Below, one piece after another: positions 19,501-34,752 of a DNA stretch of 64,000 bases. The DNA is from Hyalella azteca (lineage: Eukaryota > Arthropoda > Malacostraca > Amphipoda > Hyalellidae). A program made the translations under genes and the position numbers. Location of the stretch: NCBI RefSeq assembly GCF_000764305.2, contig NW_025933214.1, positions 1 through 64,000 of the forward strand, given 5' to 3'. A model generated the notes under the pieces. That model was not told the DNA's origin and made no database searches. It saw nothing but the letters and a program-made list of their open reading frames with translations. How positions within the stretch are numbered: position 1 is the first letter of the stretch; each line of letters begins with the position of its first letter.

Positions 19501-21840
19501 AGTTCATTATTTTCACACACATAATAAATGTGTGTGAAAATGTTATTTTCACACAAATAAATAAAATAAATCCTGGCTTTTCCTCTTAATTTTTCATCAT
19601 TGCGTTTAAAATGCGACGCTGTGTGTACAGTCAAGCGACGAGGCGACATGTCAGTGCGTGCAGCAGAAGGAGGTGTGCGGCAGCGACAACGTCACCTACA
19701 CCACCATGTGTCACCTGCTGGAGGAGGCTCGTGTCCAGCCTAACCTTACCGTGCAGCAGCAGTCGCCGTGTCTGTCCAGTGAGTGGCTCGCCCTGGTGCA
19801 AGCTTGAACTGTTTCTTCTTTTAGAATATTTGGAAGCCGTATCATATATTTGTGATACGGCGTATATTTGAAAGCCGTATCAAAGCCGTTTACACCGTAT
19901 CACATGAAAAAATTCATTGTAAGAGCCTAAAATAAAGATCTCTAGTTTCGGGACATTAAATCTGAGGCGCAAAGCACAACCTAATTAATTGCAAATCATA
20001 TTTCCTTAACTTTTAGGGGCTATTCACGTGTGGTATCATACGAAAATGTTATTAAAAACTGCAAATAATTTAGTATAACGTAAAGAGTTCTGACCAATAA
20101 TTGCCATTTTTACTCTTTTTTGTAAGCATTATTTATGAGCATGCATTAAACAGGCCCGCATGCCTGCTCATCACACTTATTATCGTGCCATGTCTTTATT
20201 CATGTAAAATTTCCCTGAACCTTAACGCCCATGCCTCACAAAGCATAGTAGGAACTAAGCGACCTGCTCAATATTCGTCCTCACTCGTAAATGTTGGAGC
20301 TAAACGAGCGTGACGCCACCACAGAACCTGTGATCAAGACGCCACCGCAGAGCTCGAAGCGACAGCTGGGCGGCATCCTGGTGCTGGACTGCGAGGCCAT
20401 GGGCTACCCTGTACCCAGCATCTCCTGGGAGCTGTACAAACCTGACGGCAACACCATCAAGCTGCCAAGTGAGGAACACACTCAATGTCAGCTGCATTGC
20501 GACATAGTCCATGTCAGCTCCATATTACATGTCAGCTCCATACTCCATGTTAGCTCCATACTCCATGTCAGCTCCACACTCCATGTCAGCTCCATACTCC
20601 ATGTCAGCTCCATACTCCATGTCAGCTCCATACTCCATGTCAGCTCCACTTGAGCATTCCGCTAGTCGCACCTACACATACAACTTCTGAAATGGGTCAA
20701 CTGTTTGAGCGAACTAGATGTTTGTACATCTTCTTGAATGTCGTTTATGTTTTAATTAACATTTCAACTTCCACACGGACATCGTAAATTCAACTATCAA
20801 CCGCCGTACGTAAATCATTAACCGTAAATTCAACTATCAACCTAACGGATGAACGATGAACAGGAGTTTTATGAATTTCTCCCCAGACTTTTCGTAAGAA
20901 AAAAATTGCCGTTCTTCGGTTCTTGTGCAGGGCATTCCAGAATAAATACAAAATTGGATCGAAACGAAAAAAGTCATTGTGTTACCCTGGCTTGTGGTGC
21001 GTGATCTCGTTTGTACGGTGTACAATATATCTTATCGTGCAACTTCAGTCAACAATCAATGTTTCTCTAAACTCGAATCGAGGATGCGGATGAAAAAGTA
21101 AATAATTACATAAATTTGTGAATGCACCGCAACTTAAAACAATCTATGACTCCCAGAAAAAGATATTACCGAGAAGTAACGCGCTTTAATTAATTTATTA
21201 ATTTGCAGACGACGATTCTGGCATTGCGGTTCAGATCCGTGGAGGTCCGGAGCACCACATGGTCACGGGGTGGGTGCAGATCATGAAGGTGACGAAAGAC
21301 AACGTAGGCACCTACGTCTGCAACGCCGAGAACTCCCTTGGTGCCGCCAAAGCCACGGCCGACATCTCCTACATCGGTAGAGGTGAGGCTTGCCTGCAGT
21401 TACAAAGAACTCGACGATACCCTAGGGACCATAAGAACTTGGTCATGTCCTTGAGGGGCACACTGAAGCAGCTAGATGGTACTCTTAAAAATTATCATTA
21501 TTATCATACTTCAAATTACTGTGCACATATTAAGAACTTCGGATTTCGTTTGATCCAGTGATATCAATATAAACTTATATTACATTTACTGGTATTTTCT
21601 AATAAACAGTTATGTAAAAAAAACGTCACCATTGTTTAAATAAAAATTTATGAAAGATTTCCCCCTCCCTAAAATATACGTATTAACGGTATTATAAACA
21701 CGTGACATCTTTCAAATGTACGTGAGACCATTGAAAATTGTCACCTGGTACGACCGTCGTTTAATATCAATGTACGAGTAATTTCAGTTTCATCTGCTGT
21801 TTTTCATCTTGTGTTATACTTTACAGAAAACGAGCTGTAA
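13542..21840 (+). CDS. IGFBP7-like secreted protein (IGFBP-Kazal-Ig), 6 coding exons, 252 aa
   Basis: Exons: 13542-13645, 16374-16548, 19631-19778, 20325-20468, 21209-21382 and probably 21827-21840. A hydrophobic signal peptide covers residues 1-24 (cleavage near VSSQQ). An IGFBP N-terminal domain follows with the SCGCCVVC signature, then a Kazal domain (CQC, VCGSDNVTY, MCHLL), then an Ig domain with its cysteines in VLDCEAMGYP and TYVCNAEN. The stretch IRGGPEHHMVTGWV is strongly reminiscent of human IGFBP7. Such proteins bind insulin-like peptides extracellularly; in decapods a related protein binds androgenic gland hormone. Exon 2 must use the donor GCC|GTGGGT to stay in frame with the Kazal exon; GTGG|GTACTC would break it. 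The last exon encodes only the split Glu plus NEL and a stop, resembling the AEL end of vertebrate IGFBP7. Confidence 0.85.
15120..15320 (+). repeat. Degenerate ~66-bp tandem repeat in IGFBP7-like intron 1
   Basis: Segments around GATGTACCAGAGAAG and AGTGGTGGC recur at about 15,160, 15,230 and 15,295. The rest of the 2.7-kb intron shows nothing beyond AT-rich sequence and short TGGTAATG words around 15,940-16,020. Confidence 0.5.
16855..16974 (+). mobile_element. Possible hAT-like transposon end
   Basis: The sequence GCAGTGGTGGGCAC starts a block rich in GCTAATCCGCTAACCGC and its inverse. CAGTGGTGGGC-type termini are common at hAT element ends. I cannot find the matching opposite terminus, and the block runs into an ambiguous base (N at 16,975) and then the 91-bp array. 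Confidence 0.35.
16976..17458 (+). repeat. 91-bp satellite array, about 5.3 near-identical units
   Basis: TCAGCCGACCGTTATCGCC starts at 16976, 17067, 17158, 17249, 17340 and 17431, exactly 91 bp apart. The five full units look identical by eye. Each includes CATGTCACATGACGTG, which contains a CRE-like TGACGT core. The array lies in intron 2 of the IGFBP7-like gene. The near-perfect identity, together with the N just before it, means the copy number may be compressed in the assembly. Confidence 0.9.
17655..17735 (+). repeat. Degenerate CCTAAC-rich stretch
   Basis: Words such as CCTAACCTAACC and TATCCTACCCTAAT recur. They resemble decayed (CCTAA)n, the complement of the arthropod telomere unit TTAGG, but the phase is broken. 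This is a weak call. Confidence 0.25.
18740..19075 (+). repeat. 32-bp minisatellite, about 10 units
   Basis: The unit TACTCTCAGTAACGCAGTGG plus TTGCTACCATCT recurs from 18,740 and 18,772 onward, diverging towards the right (TAACGTAGTGG, TAACGGAGAGG). It lies in intron 2 of the IGFBP7-like gene. The minus-strand open frame with repeated VTERKMVGN is a by-product of the repeat. Confidence 0.85.
20510..20652 (+). repeat. 18-bp minisatellite, 8 units, next to an Ig exon
   Basis: CATGTCAGCTCCATACTC repeats every 18 bp (20,510, 20,528, 20,546 and so on). Because 18 is divisible by 3, it yields a repetitive open frame (HVSSIL). It starts about 40 bp after the exon 4 donor at 20,469 and is intronic. 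Confidence 0.85.
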
Positions 21841-22424
21841 CGGGCTGGTTGGGCCAGTGCCTCTCACTGCCACTCTCTGAGCTCCTTCGTATTAAGTAAT
21901 GAATATTCACGTCGACAAAACTGACGAGTTGCTGAGACTGCGCGTGTGGTGTAACGAGTCTCTCCTACCGACGTTATTCCTGCAATTGGTGTCTCATATC
22001 GGAATTCGACTGGAAATTTCTTAGCGTTAAGGAAATACTTACTTGATAAGCAAATGGCAACGTTGACTAGAATAATGCGACTTATTTGATTTAAGGTATA
22101 TTGATTAAGTTTTACACTGGTGTCATTGTTAATATACTGCAAATAAATGTTTTGATACGTAAATGTTCTACAATTAAAATCTTTCATGTTGCGGAAGCTC
22201 ATCTGTTCGTTTCATTGTCCTATACCATATACTCGAATCACATAAGCAGACCGCTGGTATATTTTTAGCTAGAACCTTTACTTTGATTTTATTTGAAGCA
22301 ATAACTGAGGCGGTGAACAGTGCAACAGAACGGAGGAGTAGCGTTGTGGCAAGAAATTTTTATGGGGCTCAGCAAGCTAAGCTGACTGCTGAGTATCAAT
22401 CAGCTAGAAAATTAGTGTGGTATC

Positions 22425-22515
22425 TTAGAAGCAAAGATAGTTTTCTCATAGGTGTAGTGTATAGATTACCAAACAGTTCCTCTGATAACGATAAAGTACT
22501 AAACAGCCTATTACC
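22425..22515 (+). mobile_element. LINE endonuclease fragment
   Basis: The frame reads FLIGVVYRLPNSSSDNDKVL. The V-Y-R-P-P-N-S type block is a conserved part of the AP-like endonuclease of CR1/Jockey-group LINEs. It breaks at about 22,515, where a fragment in the opposite orientation begins. Confidence 0.5.
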
Positions 22516-22529
22516 GAGCACTGGTGTAC

Positions 22530-23055
22530 CACGTCTACGCCTGCTTCCTCCAGTAGGGGAGAAAGGCGGTGATGGTGCTCTAATAACTGTGACAAACAGG
22601 AACGGTTTCGCCGGAAAGCATAATGTCCATTATTATACAGTTCAGCCTCTTCTATAGGCTGGACAAGCCTCCTGTATCTTCTCGAAAACCTTGATTACCT
22701 GTGAGGTCAAGGTCACAGGAGTGTAATTTTGGGGTCTTTCCCTTGGAAACCTTTGTGGCTTGGTGTTATCAGTCCCACTTTGAATCCCTCAGTAATAATT
22801 CCCTGCGTCATCGAGGCTTTCCAGAGCAATGTGAGTGGAGCCTTTGGTACTCCAACACACTTCTTCAACAGCACTGCCGGAATTACATCGGGTCCTGGTA
22901 CTGAAAACGTCACTAATTCTTTGATACTTATTTTAATATCTGCTGGTTCAAATTCTGTGTTCTTCAACACCCTTCCACCTGGTAGTTCCGGGAAAATTTC
23001 AATTTCATTCACACCCCACAACACCACACCAAACTCCACCACACTACACTGCACT
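22530..23055 (-). mobile_element. CR1-like reverse transcriptase fragment (minus strand)
   Basis: The minus-strand frame contains FPELPGGRVLKN, IKISIKELVTFSVPGPDVI and LLKKCVGVPKAPLTLLWKAS, the N-terminal palm region of a CR1-like reverse transcriptase. It is nearly the same as 58,555-59,050 within the larger LINE and includes the nucleotide word GAGGTCAAGGTCACAGG. The frame is broken near both ends. Confidence 0.75.
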
Positions 23056-23179
23056 ATAACATACTAAATTTACCAAACAAATATTAAATAAGATAATTTT
23101 ATGATAATATAATAAACTAATGATGGAATCTAAAAGAAAATCTGATTTCAATCGCGTATCTCATGGAAAGTAGACGATA

Positions 23180-23436
23180 TCTATCCTATCAGACTGTCAA
23201 CATGGCTTTATTGCCGGGAGATCCTGCACCACTAACCTCTTGACGACTCTGAACGAATGGACCCGCCTGCTGGACGAAAGGGAGCCAGTAGAATATGGAA
23301 AGATCGGGTTCCAAAGGCCGGATCCCTTGTGAATCAAGTCACGAAAAGTTCAAGAATCGGCAACAGGCCATGGGCCTATTTCTTCAACGCCGACACTTAT
23401 ATTCTATTCTATATTCTATTCTATATTTTTCCGGGC
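23180..23436 (+). mobile_element. CR1-like RT fragment joined to a LINE 3' tail
   Basis: About 35 codons read CQHGFIAGRSCTTNLL, TLNEWTRLLDE (reverse transcriptase core) and pass at about 23,304 directly into the standard tail GGGTTCCAAAGGCCGGATCC ... CAGGCCATGGGCC, ending in (TATTC)n. Almost the whole of the rest of the RT is missing, so this is an internally deleted copy or recombinant. Confidence 0.7.
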
Positions 23437-23606
23437 TCGCCAGCCGACTCGACAATGAGTCAATGACCCACATGACCGTAAATGTGTCGATTCGCCTCCA
23501 ATCTGTTAGGATTAGGTTAAGTAAGAATAAATCAAACAAATATTCGTGAAATTTAATAGCAAACAGTTGTGTTTTTTTAAAACAGTTGTTTTAAATTTAA
23601 TAGCAA

Positions 23607-23685
23607 ATAGAATTACAACAGGCCATGGGCCTATTTCTTCAACGCCGACACTTCTATTCTATTCTATTCTCTTCTATCCTCTATG
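23607..23685 (+). mobile_element. Isolated LINE 3' tail with (TATTC)n
   Basis: AACAGGCCATGGGCCTATT followed by TTCTTCAACGCCGACACTTC and TATTCTATTCTATTC repeats the tail seen about 220 bp upstream and at 56,740. It is a minimal, severely 5'-truncated insertion or a local duplication. Confidence 0.6.
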
Positions 23686-24056
23686 GGTAGTCGGTAAACT
23701 GTCGTAGTCACTAATAATGTTCGACCAGTTTGTAGGATATTGACTAGAAAGTTGAGAGCTACACATATCTTTTCTATTCTAACGATTGAATACAATGGAA
23801 AAAATTTTGAAGTTTAGATTTGAGTGAATTATGAATTTTTCACATGTTAATTAATGTCTATCGAAAACTTGTCACATAATCAAAATTACTTATCGTTATT
23901 AACACAATATTAGTTTTAAGTGAAGAATCAACGTATTCAGCTTATAAATATTATTGAAAAGTAGGAATCAAGTTTTCGTGATATTCTCTTGCGATATTGT
24001 TAGTGCCTATTTGAAGGTTGGCATTCCTGAGAAGAATACTGTTGCTCAATGTACAG

Positions 24057-24128
24057 AGGGCAGCAGCGGGTGACGGATGAGATACGCCCTGATGGTTATG
24101 ACGCTTTCCGTTACCATTACATCGCTAA
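24057..24128 (+). other. Candidate orphan coding exon
   Basis: TGTACAG before 24,057 and AA|GTAAGT after 24,128 are good splice signals around 72 bp with an open, protein-like frame (VTDEIRPDGYDAFRYHYIA). The local base composition is GC-richer than its surroundings. No adjacent exon could be recognised, and a second frame gives a signal-peptide-like MRYALMVMTLSVTI. The function is unknown. Confidence 0.25.
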
Positions 24129-25705
24129 GTAAGTGCGGTAATTGTTGATGTAATTCATAAAAATTACAAGAAAGGCGTTTATCATAATTCTAGATATGAG
24201 CCTTCTGAAAAAATGTTGACGAGTTTTTGGAATCGTGATTCTCCTGGATTTTTCAATTCAACTGCAAAATTTGTGTCATAATTTTCAGAATAGCCTAGGT
24301 AGAAGCCGCCGTAGAATATAATCGTATTGCATTCAAAATTAATCATTGATCTCAATTAGCCTGAATCATATCGTCATTCAAGTCATAGGATAAGAAATAT
24401 ACAGCATTTATGATGTGCGCTGATGGCGATTCTCAATTTCTTTGATTTACCAATCCAGTCCAGCTGGGTCACTTGTCAAGTTGTCTTGATCAGTTGATGA
24501 ATTCAAATAGGTACCTAAATCAGCCAAGCTTGGAAATGAGTGATGAAACTAGTTGGAAGATTGTGTAATTCCTTTATTTTAAGTCACTATTGAGCATAAT
24601 CTGGAACCTGATCAGCAGTTTCCAAAAATTGTGAGTAAAAATGATTGTTTCATCTATGTAAACTAGGTATGTCTATGTGCATGAAATGAAAGTCACTTTC
24701 ATTTACCATTCGTCCATTGTGTTAAAGCAGAGTTTTTTAGCCTCTTTCTCAAGTTAAATTTTGAGTTTTTTAAGGAGACCAGCAGCTGCAAAGTATCATG
24801 GTCCACTTGACTGAAAGTTTAAGTCTGTTTAAGGTAATGAACATGATATACCATAATTAAAAATTCTCTTGAATTACACAGCCTAACACAGGAAAGCATT
24901 AGCACAGAATTCATAAGTTTTTTGAAAATTTTCACAGAATTACTATGTTTTTACAATTCACTATTTAAACAACTAGCTAACATATCAATTTAGTTTAAAA
25001 AAAGATTCCTTTTATTAACCTCAATTCTAAAGCCTAGAAAGTAAATATACAAAAATTGTATTAGTTTATTGCATCCAATTTAGCTTCTCCTGGATACATG
25101 AATGTACCGTACATGCAGCAGTTTCTGCCTCCTATAATGCAGACATGCAAGCAGGAGCAGCTACTTTATACCTTTCAGCAGAGCTCTTGATTGTGTTTGA
25201 TTATGCAATTCATTTTAGTAAGATGTCTAACAACTGATGTATTCTAGGAAAAACTCATCTCCACATTTTAAATCTACAATATTAGAGACAAAAATTCCGA
25301 ACCCATTGCTCATGAATTGGTCATAAAAATTATGTTTTCTTGAAAACATGCAGCATGAGTTACTCCTGATAGCTTAAGAAAATTATCCATTGTTAACATA
25401 TACAAAATTTATCACAATGCATTTGGTTTGGTTGAAAATGCAACACAATAGAATGTTACTAACCTGAGAGCTCAAAGCAAATGCTCCTCAACTGAAGCAG
25501 AGATCTCAAATCTGCTGAGCTGAATGTGAGGAAGGACCTGAAATCTGGGAAAGAAATTACAGTTTCTGTGGTACTGGAATCAATGTCAACAAACATATTG
25601 AATTCTCAGTGCTTTCTTGGTCCATATTGAAATTTGATTTTTCTTATATACATTTACAATTACACTTATTTGCAGAATTGCAGTTCATTTTCAGTATTCA
25701 ATTGC

Positions 25706-25898
25706 ATACCGTAAAATGGGGTAACTTAGACCGGCGGGGTAACTTAGACCACTTTTCGTTTTTTTAACAAAAACCCCCACAACTCAAAAACTATTTGACA
25801 TAGAAAAATTTTGATTTCAATTAAAGTTTAATTTAGCTAGTAAAAAAATGGCATCATTTATAAAAAAAAGTGGTCTAAGTTACCCCATTTTACGGTAT
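25706..25898. mobile_element. ~193-bp MITE, family B (GGGGTAAC-type TIR)
   Basis: The left end ATACCGTAAAATGGGGTAAC is repeated in inverse at the right end as GTTACCCCATTTTACGGTAT apart from one position. The interior has the words CACTTTTCGTTTTTTTAAC and AAAACCCCC, also found at 41,950-42,015 and 42,217-42,300. Confidence 0.75.
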
Positions 25899-25985
25899 AA
25901 AAAACCTAATACTAACTAATAAGGTTTCAATAAGGTTTTACAGTGACATAATCTTCTAATAACATAAAAAGTAAAGTACTCACTC

Positions 25986-26116
25986 AGTACTCACTGTAGT
26001 GAGTGACAGAGAGCGCATTTTCTTGTCAACGAGAACTTGAGGTCACGGACGGATGGACAGACGGACATGGCAAGCACAATAGTGCATTTTTTCCATAAAT
26101 AAGAAAAATGCGCTAA
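25986..26116 (+). mobile_element. ~130-bp repeat, family D copy 1
   Basis: It contains CACTGTAGTGAGTGACAG, AGCGCATTTTCTTG, GACGGACATGGCAAGCACAA and ends GAAAAATGCGCT, complementary to the internal AGCGCATTTTC. Other copies are at 26,491-26,609 (same strand) and 28,134-28,270 (opposite strand). It may be a MITE or a SINE-like family. Confidence 0.55.
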
Positions 26117-26490
26117 AAATGACCATTTTAGTTATATGATTTCCTCATACAAAATACCCAATTAGAACATTGATTCATTACTTTTTAAGAAAATTTACAA
26201 AAAAGCAAGTTGTTTACAGTATTGATATATTTGATAAACTTTGTTCATTGAGATTAGTTGACCAGCTATGCTGTCATACTGGAACATGTTACTCCTGATG
26301 CTTCTGTGCAACCTTTGATGAGCAATTGTGCATGAATATTTCATTTTCTGCCTAATTATGCAAATATATCACTACAAGTCTACACTCTACAACTGATGCC
26401 ATTGATTTTGTATAAATTTGAAAATAATTTTTTCAAACACATGCATGGGCTAAATAATTAGATAAAATAAAATAAGCTAAAAAATTAGAT

Positions 26491-26609
26491 CAGTACTCAC
26501 TGCAGTGAGTAACAGAGTGTATTTTCTCTTCCATCCGTCCATGAAGTCACGGATAGACGGACATGACAAGCACAATAGCACCTTTTTTCCATAAATGAGA
26601 AAATGCGCT
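26491..26609 (+). mobile_element. Repeat family D copy 2
   Basis: CAGTACTCACTGCAGTGAGT, a shortened middle, GACGGACATGACAAGCACAA and GAGAAAATGCGCT match copy 1. Confidence 0.55.
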
Positions 26610-26754
26610 AATAATTGTTTTACTCCTGGAAAATTGTAACGCATTATCTGGTCATTAATTGTTCACTTATATATATGTATATCATTCAATGTTGCTGTAA
26701 TAACATAAGTTCCATGTTGGTAAATAGCTAAACATTCAATGTGCTGATATGGAC

Positions 26755-27535
26755 CATTTTTAAACATTGAAATTAGGTTGTTTTAGATCTTTTCTAGTGT
26801 TGGTCAGATTTCAACATTGATTTTACAATTAATTTTGGTTGTTCAGCATTTCAACCTGAAATTGACATTTTTTTCACCTTTTAAAAATAAATCAACATTC
26901 AAGATACCAATATTGACATTATTTAAACATTGAAATAATGTTGTTTTATGTCTCTTCTAGAGTTGGTCAGATTTCGATGTTGATTTGACATTTAACTTGG
27001 GTTGTTCAGCATTTAAACCTGAAATCAACATTGATTCAATGTTTAAAACTAAATCAGCATTCAATGTACCAATATCTATGTCATTTCAATGTTTAAATAA
27101 GGTTATTAAATGTCTCTTCTATTGCTTGTCAGATTGAGATATTGATTTTATATTTAATTTGTGTTGTTCAGCATTTTTACCTGAAATCAACATTGATTGA
27201 AAGTTGAAAAATAAATCAACATTCAAAGTAACAATATCATGTTATTTTAACTTTGAAAAGTTGTTTTACCTCTCTTCTAATGTTAATCAGATTTTGGTGT
27301 TGATTTGACATTTAGTTTTGGTTTTTCAACATTCAACCTGAAATCAACATTGATTCAATGTTTGAAAATTAATCAACATTAGAAGTACCAATATCAATAT
27401 TATTTCAATGTTGAAATATGGTTGTTTTACATCTCTCCTAGTGTTAGTCATACATATGTTATGATGCTTAATTTGGGTTATTCAACATTTTAACCTGAAA
27501 TCAACAAATAATGAATGTTTCAATGTCATATGCCT
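26755..27535 (+). repeat. ~160-bp tandem satellite, about 5 diverged units
   Basis: The landmark TTGGTCAGATTT and its variants occur at about 26,806, 26,962, 27,125, 27,284 and 27,446 (spacing 156-163 bp). Each unit holds AACCTGAAATCAACATTGAT, CAACATTCAA and TTTCAATGTT, so units contain internal inverted repeats. There is no coding potential. Confidence 0.8.
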
Positions 27536-28133
27536 GCTGGGTATGTGTGTGTTTTATTGTTTGTTTAAGGCTGGTTTAAATTTATATAAAATGAATATTG
27601 TTTAACAAAATGGACAAAGATTACTTGGCTAAATTGTATATGTAGATTATTATTTGCAGTAATTATATACACCAATTCTGATCTCAGTTGTAGGTGCATA
27701 GAAGGTGCATCCAATGCAGCAAACTATGTATGTATAAGCTTCAGTTTTTTCATGAGGCAGTTTCAAATTAGAAAAAAAAAATTTTTCAGCATTTCTTTAA
27801 AATAGGTAGTTTATTTAAGAAAATTGGTATTTATGGATTATAATTTGCATTAAACCAGATAACAACATGTCATGCTGTGCTTGATGGCATCCTCAATATG
27901 AGAAATATGCAATGTAAAATGAGGATATGTTATCAAGCAAATTTTTTAGCCGTTTTTTTTATCCATTTCACTTATTGGGCTCTCCTGAACAATTAAAATC
28001 ACCATTCTTTTGCCTCCTTTAAAATCTAACTCCAATTTTAAAGCTACAACATTGAGAGACGTAGGTATTTTATTTGTAAAGAGGAATTCTAGCTGGCCAG
28101 CTCCATAAGCCTTTTTTTCAGATTTATCTCTTT

Positions 28134-28270
28134 TTAGCGCATTTTTTCATTTATGGAAAAAATGCACTATTGTGCTTGCCATGTCCGTCTGTCTGTCTGT
28201 CCGTCCATCCGTGACCTCAAGTTTTTGCCAATGAGAAAATGCGCTCTGTCACTCACTGCTGTGAGTATTG
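28134..28270 (-). mobile_element. Repeat family D copy 3 (opposite strand)
   Basis: TAGCGCATTTTTTCATTTAT, then CTTGCCATGTCCGTCTGTC, then AATGCGCTCTGTCACTCACT is the reverse complement of the layout of copies 1 and 2. Confidence 0.55.
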
Positions 28271-28738
28271 AGTTATATTTTTGGTTTATATATGGTGTTA
28301 AAACTGGGAGGAAAAGGATGATAGGGGTGAAAAATTAAAAAATTCCATTAGAAACAATGTAAATGACTAAAAAAGGCAAAATTAGTAAAAAGTACTTAGT
28401 GATTAGATATATGCATTGTGAGTTGAATTGTGTTATTACTTGTAGCACATAAATTGAATGATAAATTTTTACATTGTAGTGGTTTGCTCAACTGGGGGTT
28501 CCACAAAAACCACTTGGTTATTAGCCCACTCACCCAAAGATGCTACCTCAATTATGGGAAAAGGAAACGCATCAAATATGAAAACAAAGTAGTCTGAAGA
28601 TCAAATGGTTAACAAATAATTATTGGGAAAAGGATCCTTGGTGGTTGAAACACTAATCAGCACAAATATTTTGGATGAATACCCTACTAATGAAGAGGGA
28701 AATATGAAATGGGATCAATTAATGCATGGCATGTGGAG

Positions 28739-28913
28739 GCATAGTGTCAAATCACAGATATTTTGGAATCAGTTCATTTTTATTCTCATCTACTCAAGAT
28801 TTAGATTAATAGCTTAAAAATGATAATGTTGGTATACATGATACTTCACTGGTCTACTTACACGACTCAAAAAAATGAACTAAAGAAAGAGTCTAAAAAG
28901 TCTCTGCACTATG
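28739..28913 (+). mobile_element. MITE family A copy (diverged)
   Basis: GCATAGTGTCAAATCACAGA at the left and GAGTCTAAAAAGTCTCTGCA at the right correspond to the family termini. The interior has TGATACTTCACTGGTCTACT as in the other copies. Confidence 0.5.
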
Positions 28914-32990
<4,077 letters not shown>

Positions 32991-34752
32991 AGCTCTTCTC
33001 AGCCCTCGTGCTGAGCCGACAACCTGCCCCCAGCGTCACGCGACCACCATCACCACCACCCATGCCGTACTCATGGTTGCTTCTACCGTGCGCGTGACGC
33101 TAGAGCAATCTCGCGTGCACGACTGTGGCCTTTTGCTTAGTGGTGCCAAGTATTGCTTCTTGTGCCCTGCGGTCGGCCACTACCACGTCCGCCACTGCAC
33201 TGTAGATACAAATTTCGCACTCATCTCTTCTATAAAACCCATCCATCCAAATCCTATCCTCACTTTGCCGTTGAACAGAAAACTACTTTTTATAATTTTT
33301 TTTTCTATTATAGATAATTTCAGCACAATTATCTTTGTTATCACGACGTCATGTAAAATTTGTCTCTTGATTCAGAAAATGTGCACCTAGCTTGTCACAG
33401 CTCATGCTTCATGCGATGGCCAAAATATGCTACGCTCTATGTAAGGCTGCTTAATCCGCATTGGTCATTTTATTGAAATACTAAATTTACTCTACACTAT
33501 ACTTTCAGGACATTGGTAGAAAAAACGTGTCCAGTGCGGCATGAACAAATACCGGTCCTTTGTTGTATAAGTAACTTCCAATTTGATAGCATTACACGCT
33601 CTGAAGGATAAGGCTTCAATTGCGTTTCCTGACCTGAATAATTCGAGTCGTGATTTCTTCTGAAGATTACGTGCATCAGTCTTAACTTTGTTGTATCAAT
33701 TGTTTTAACGCTGTAGTTTATTCAAACAAATATTCACTCTATTAAGGAAGCCCATATCTATTATTTATCACTATGATTGGTTGGTGCGCACATGATTGCT
33801 TTGCACCTTTAGGCCAGAAATCGTTATTGTCGAATTTTACATAAAGCTTCTACTATATAAACAATGTGAAGTGTGTTTAGTCGTAAGTTTGATGCCGCGG
33901 CCTGCGAGGCGGTTTAGATATAACCTGATGGGCTCGTGAACATCATTGGCCCAAATGTTGAGGGTACTGGGCTGTCTCCACGAAAATGACCTTTACTATC
34001 AGTAGGTAGTGTGTAAGTTAATCTCTAAGATGACATTTTTACTGCAAAAGTCGCTTTATCTTCAAAACCTATGAAATGTCACTGCATAGACCATAGAGCC
34101 TCACCTGTCTTAGGTGTGTCTAACCACATTTACAAAGGAGGCTAAGGTTAACTGTTGCTGCCGCAGATGGTAGTAACTGAAGAAGTAACCCTTGGTAAAC
34201 TACCCTTCCCAACACATACCAAGGACGATATTACATCGTCCTGATGTCTTTGTGTAATTAGATTGCAAGCAAATCGAAATCTTTGCAAAGATTGGAGATA
34301 TTGCCCTGTATAAGAAAATTCATTAATATACTTGAGCATATTCATTTCCCTCGTTCACATTCATTCGATGAGCTTATACTGCTAAGGGTTTTGGTAATCA
34401 AAGCAAATCGGTGGTGGTACGTATATTCACAGAATAATTATTTTCCGTTACAGGGCCTTTGCCGTGGGTATTTGCTGAACGCCAAGGCTATTCATTTTAA
34501 CACATTTCCATGTCAGGTCGAAATTACCTTGAAGTGATGAATTACCTTGAACAATGAAAAAAAAAATCTTTAACATTCACTCACTACCACTTCTTCCCGA
34601 AATTTCAGTTAGATGAACAAGATAGATAAATGGGGAAACAAAAAAATCCTACCAACCACCACCGACAGTTGACCGCACGGTACACATTATCGTGCACGCG
34701 AGTATCGCAAGTCGGCTAGCAAGCGTGGCACAGAATGGGTGTCCAGTGCCGC
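32991..34752. other. Region between the convergent Cdc42 and eIF3b stops
   Basis: It holds the probable 3' UTRs of both genes. The first 250 bases after the Cdc42 stop are GC-rich, and the rest is AT-rich. There is no recognisable coding sequence. Confidence 0.5.
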
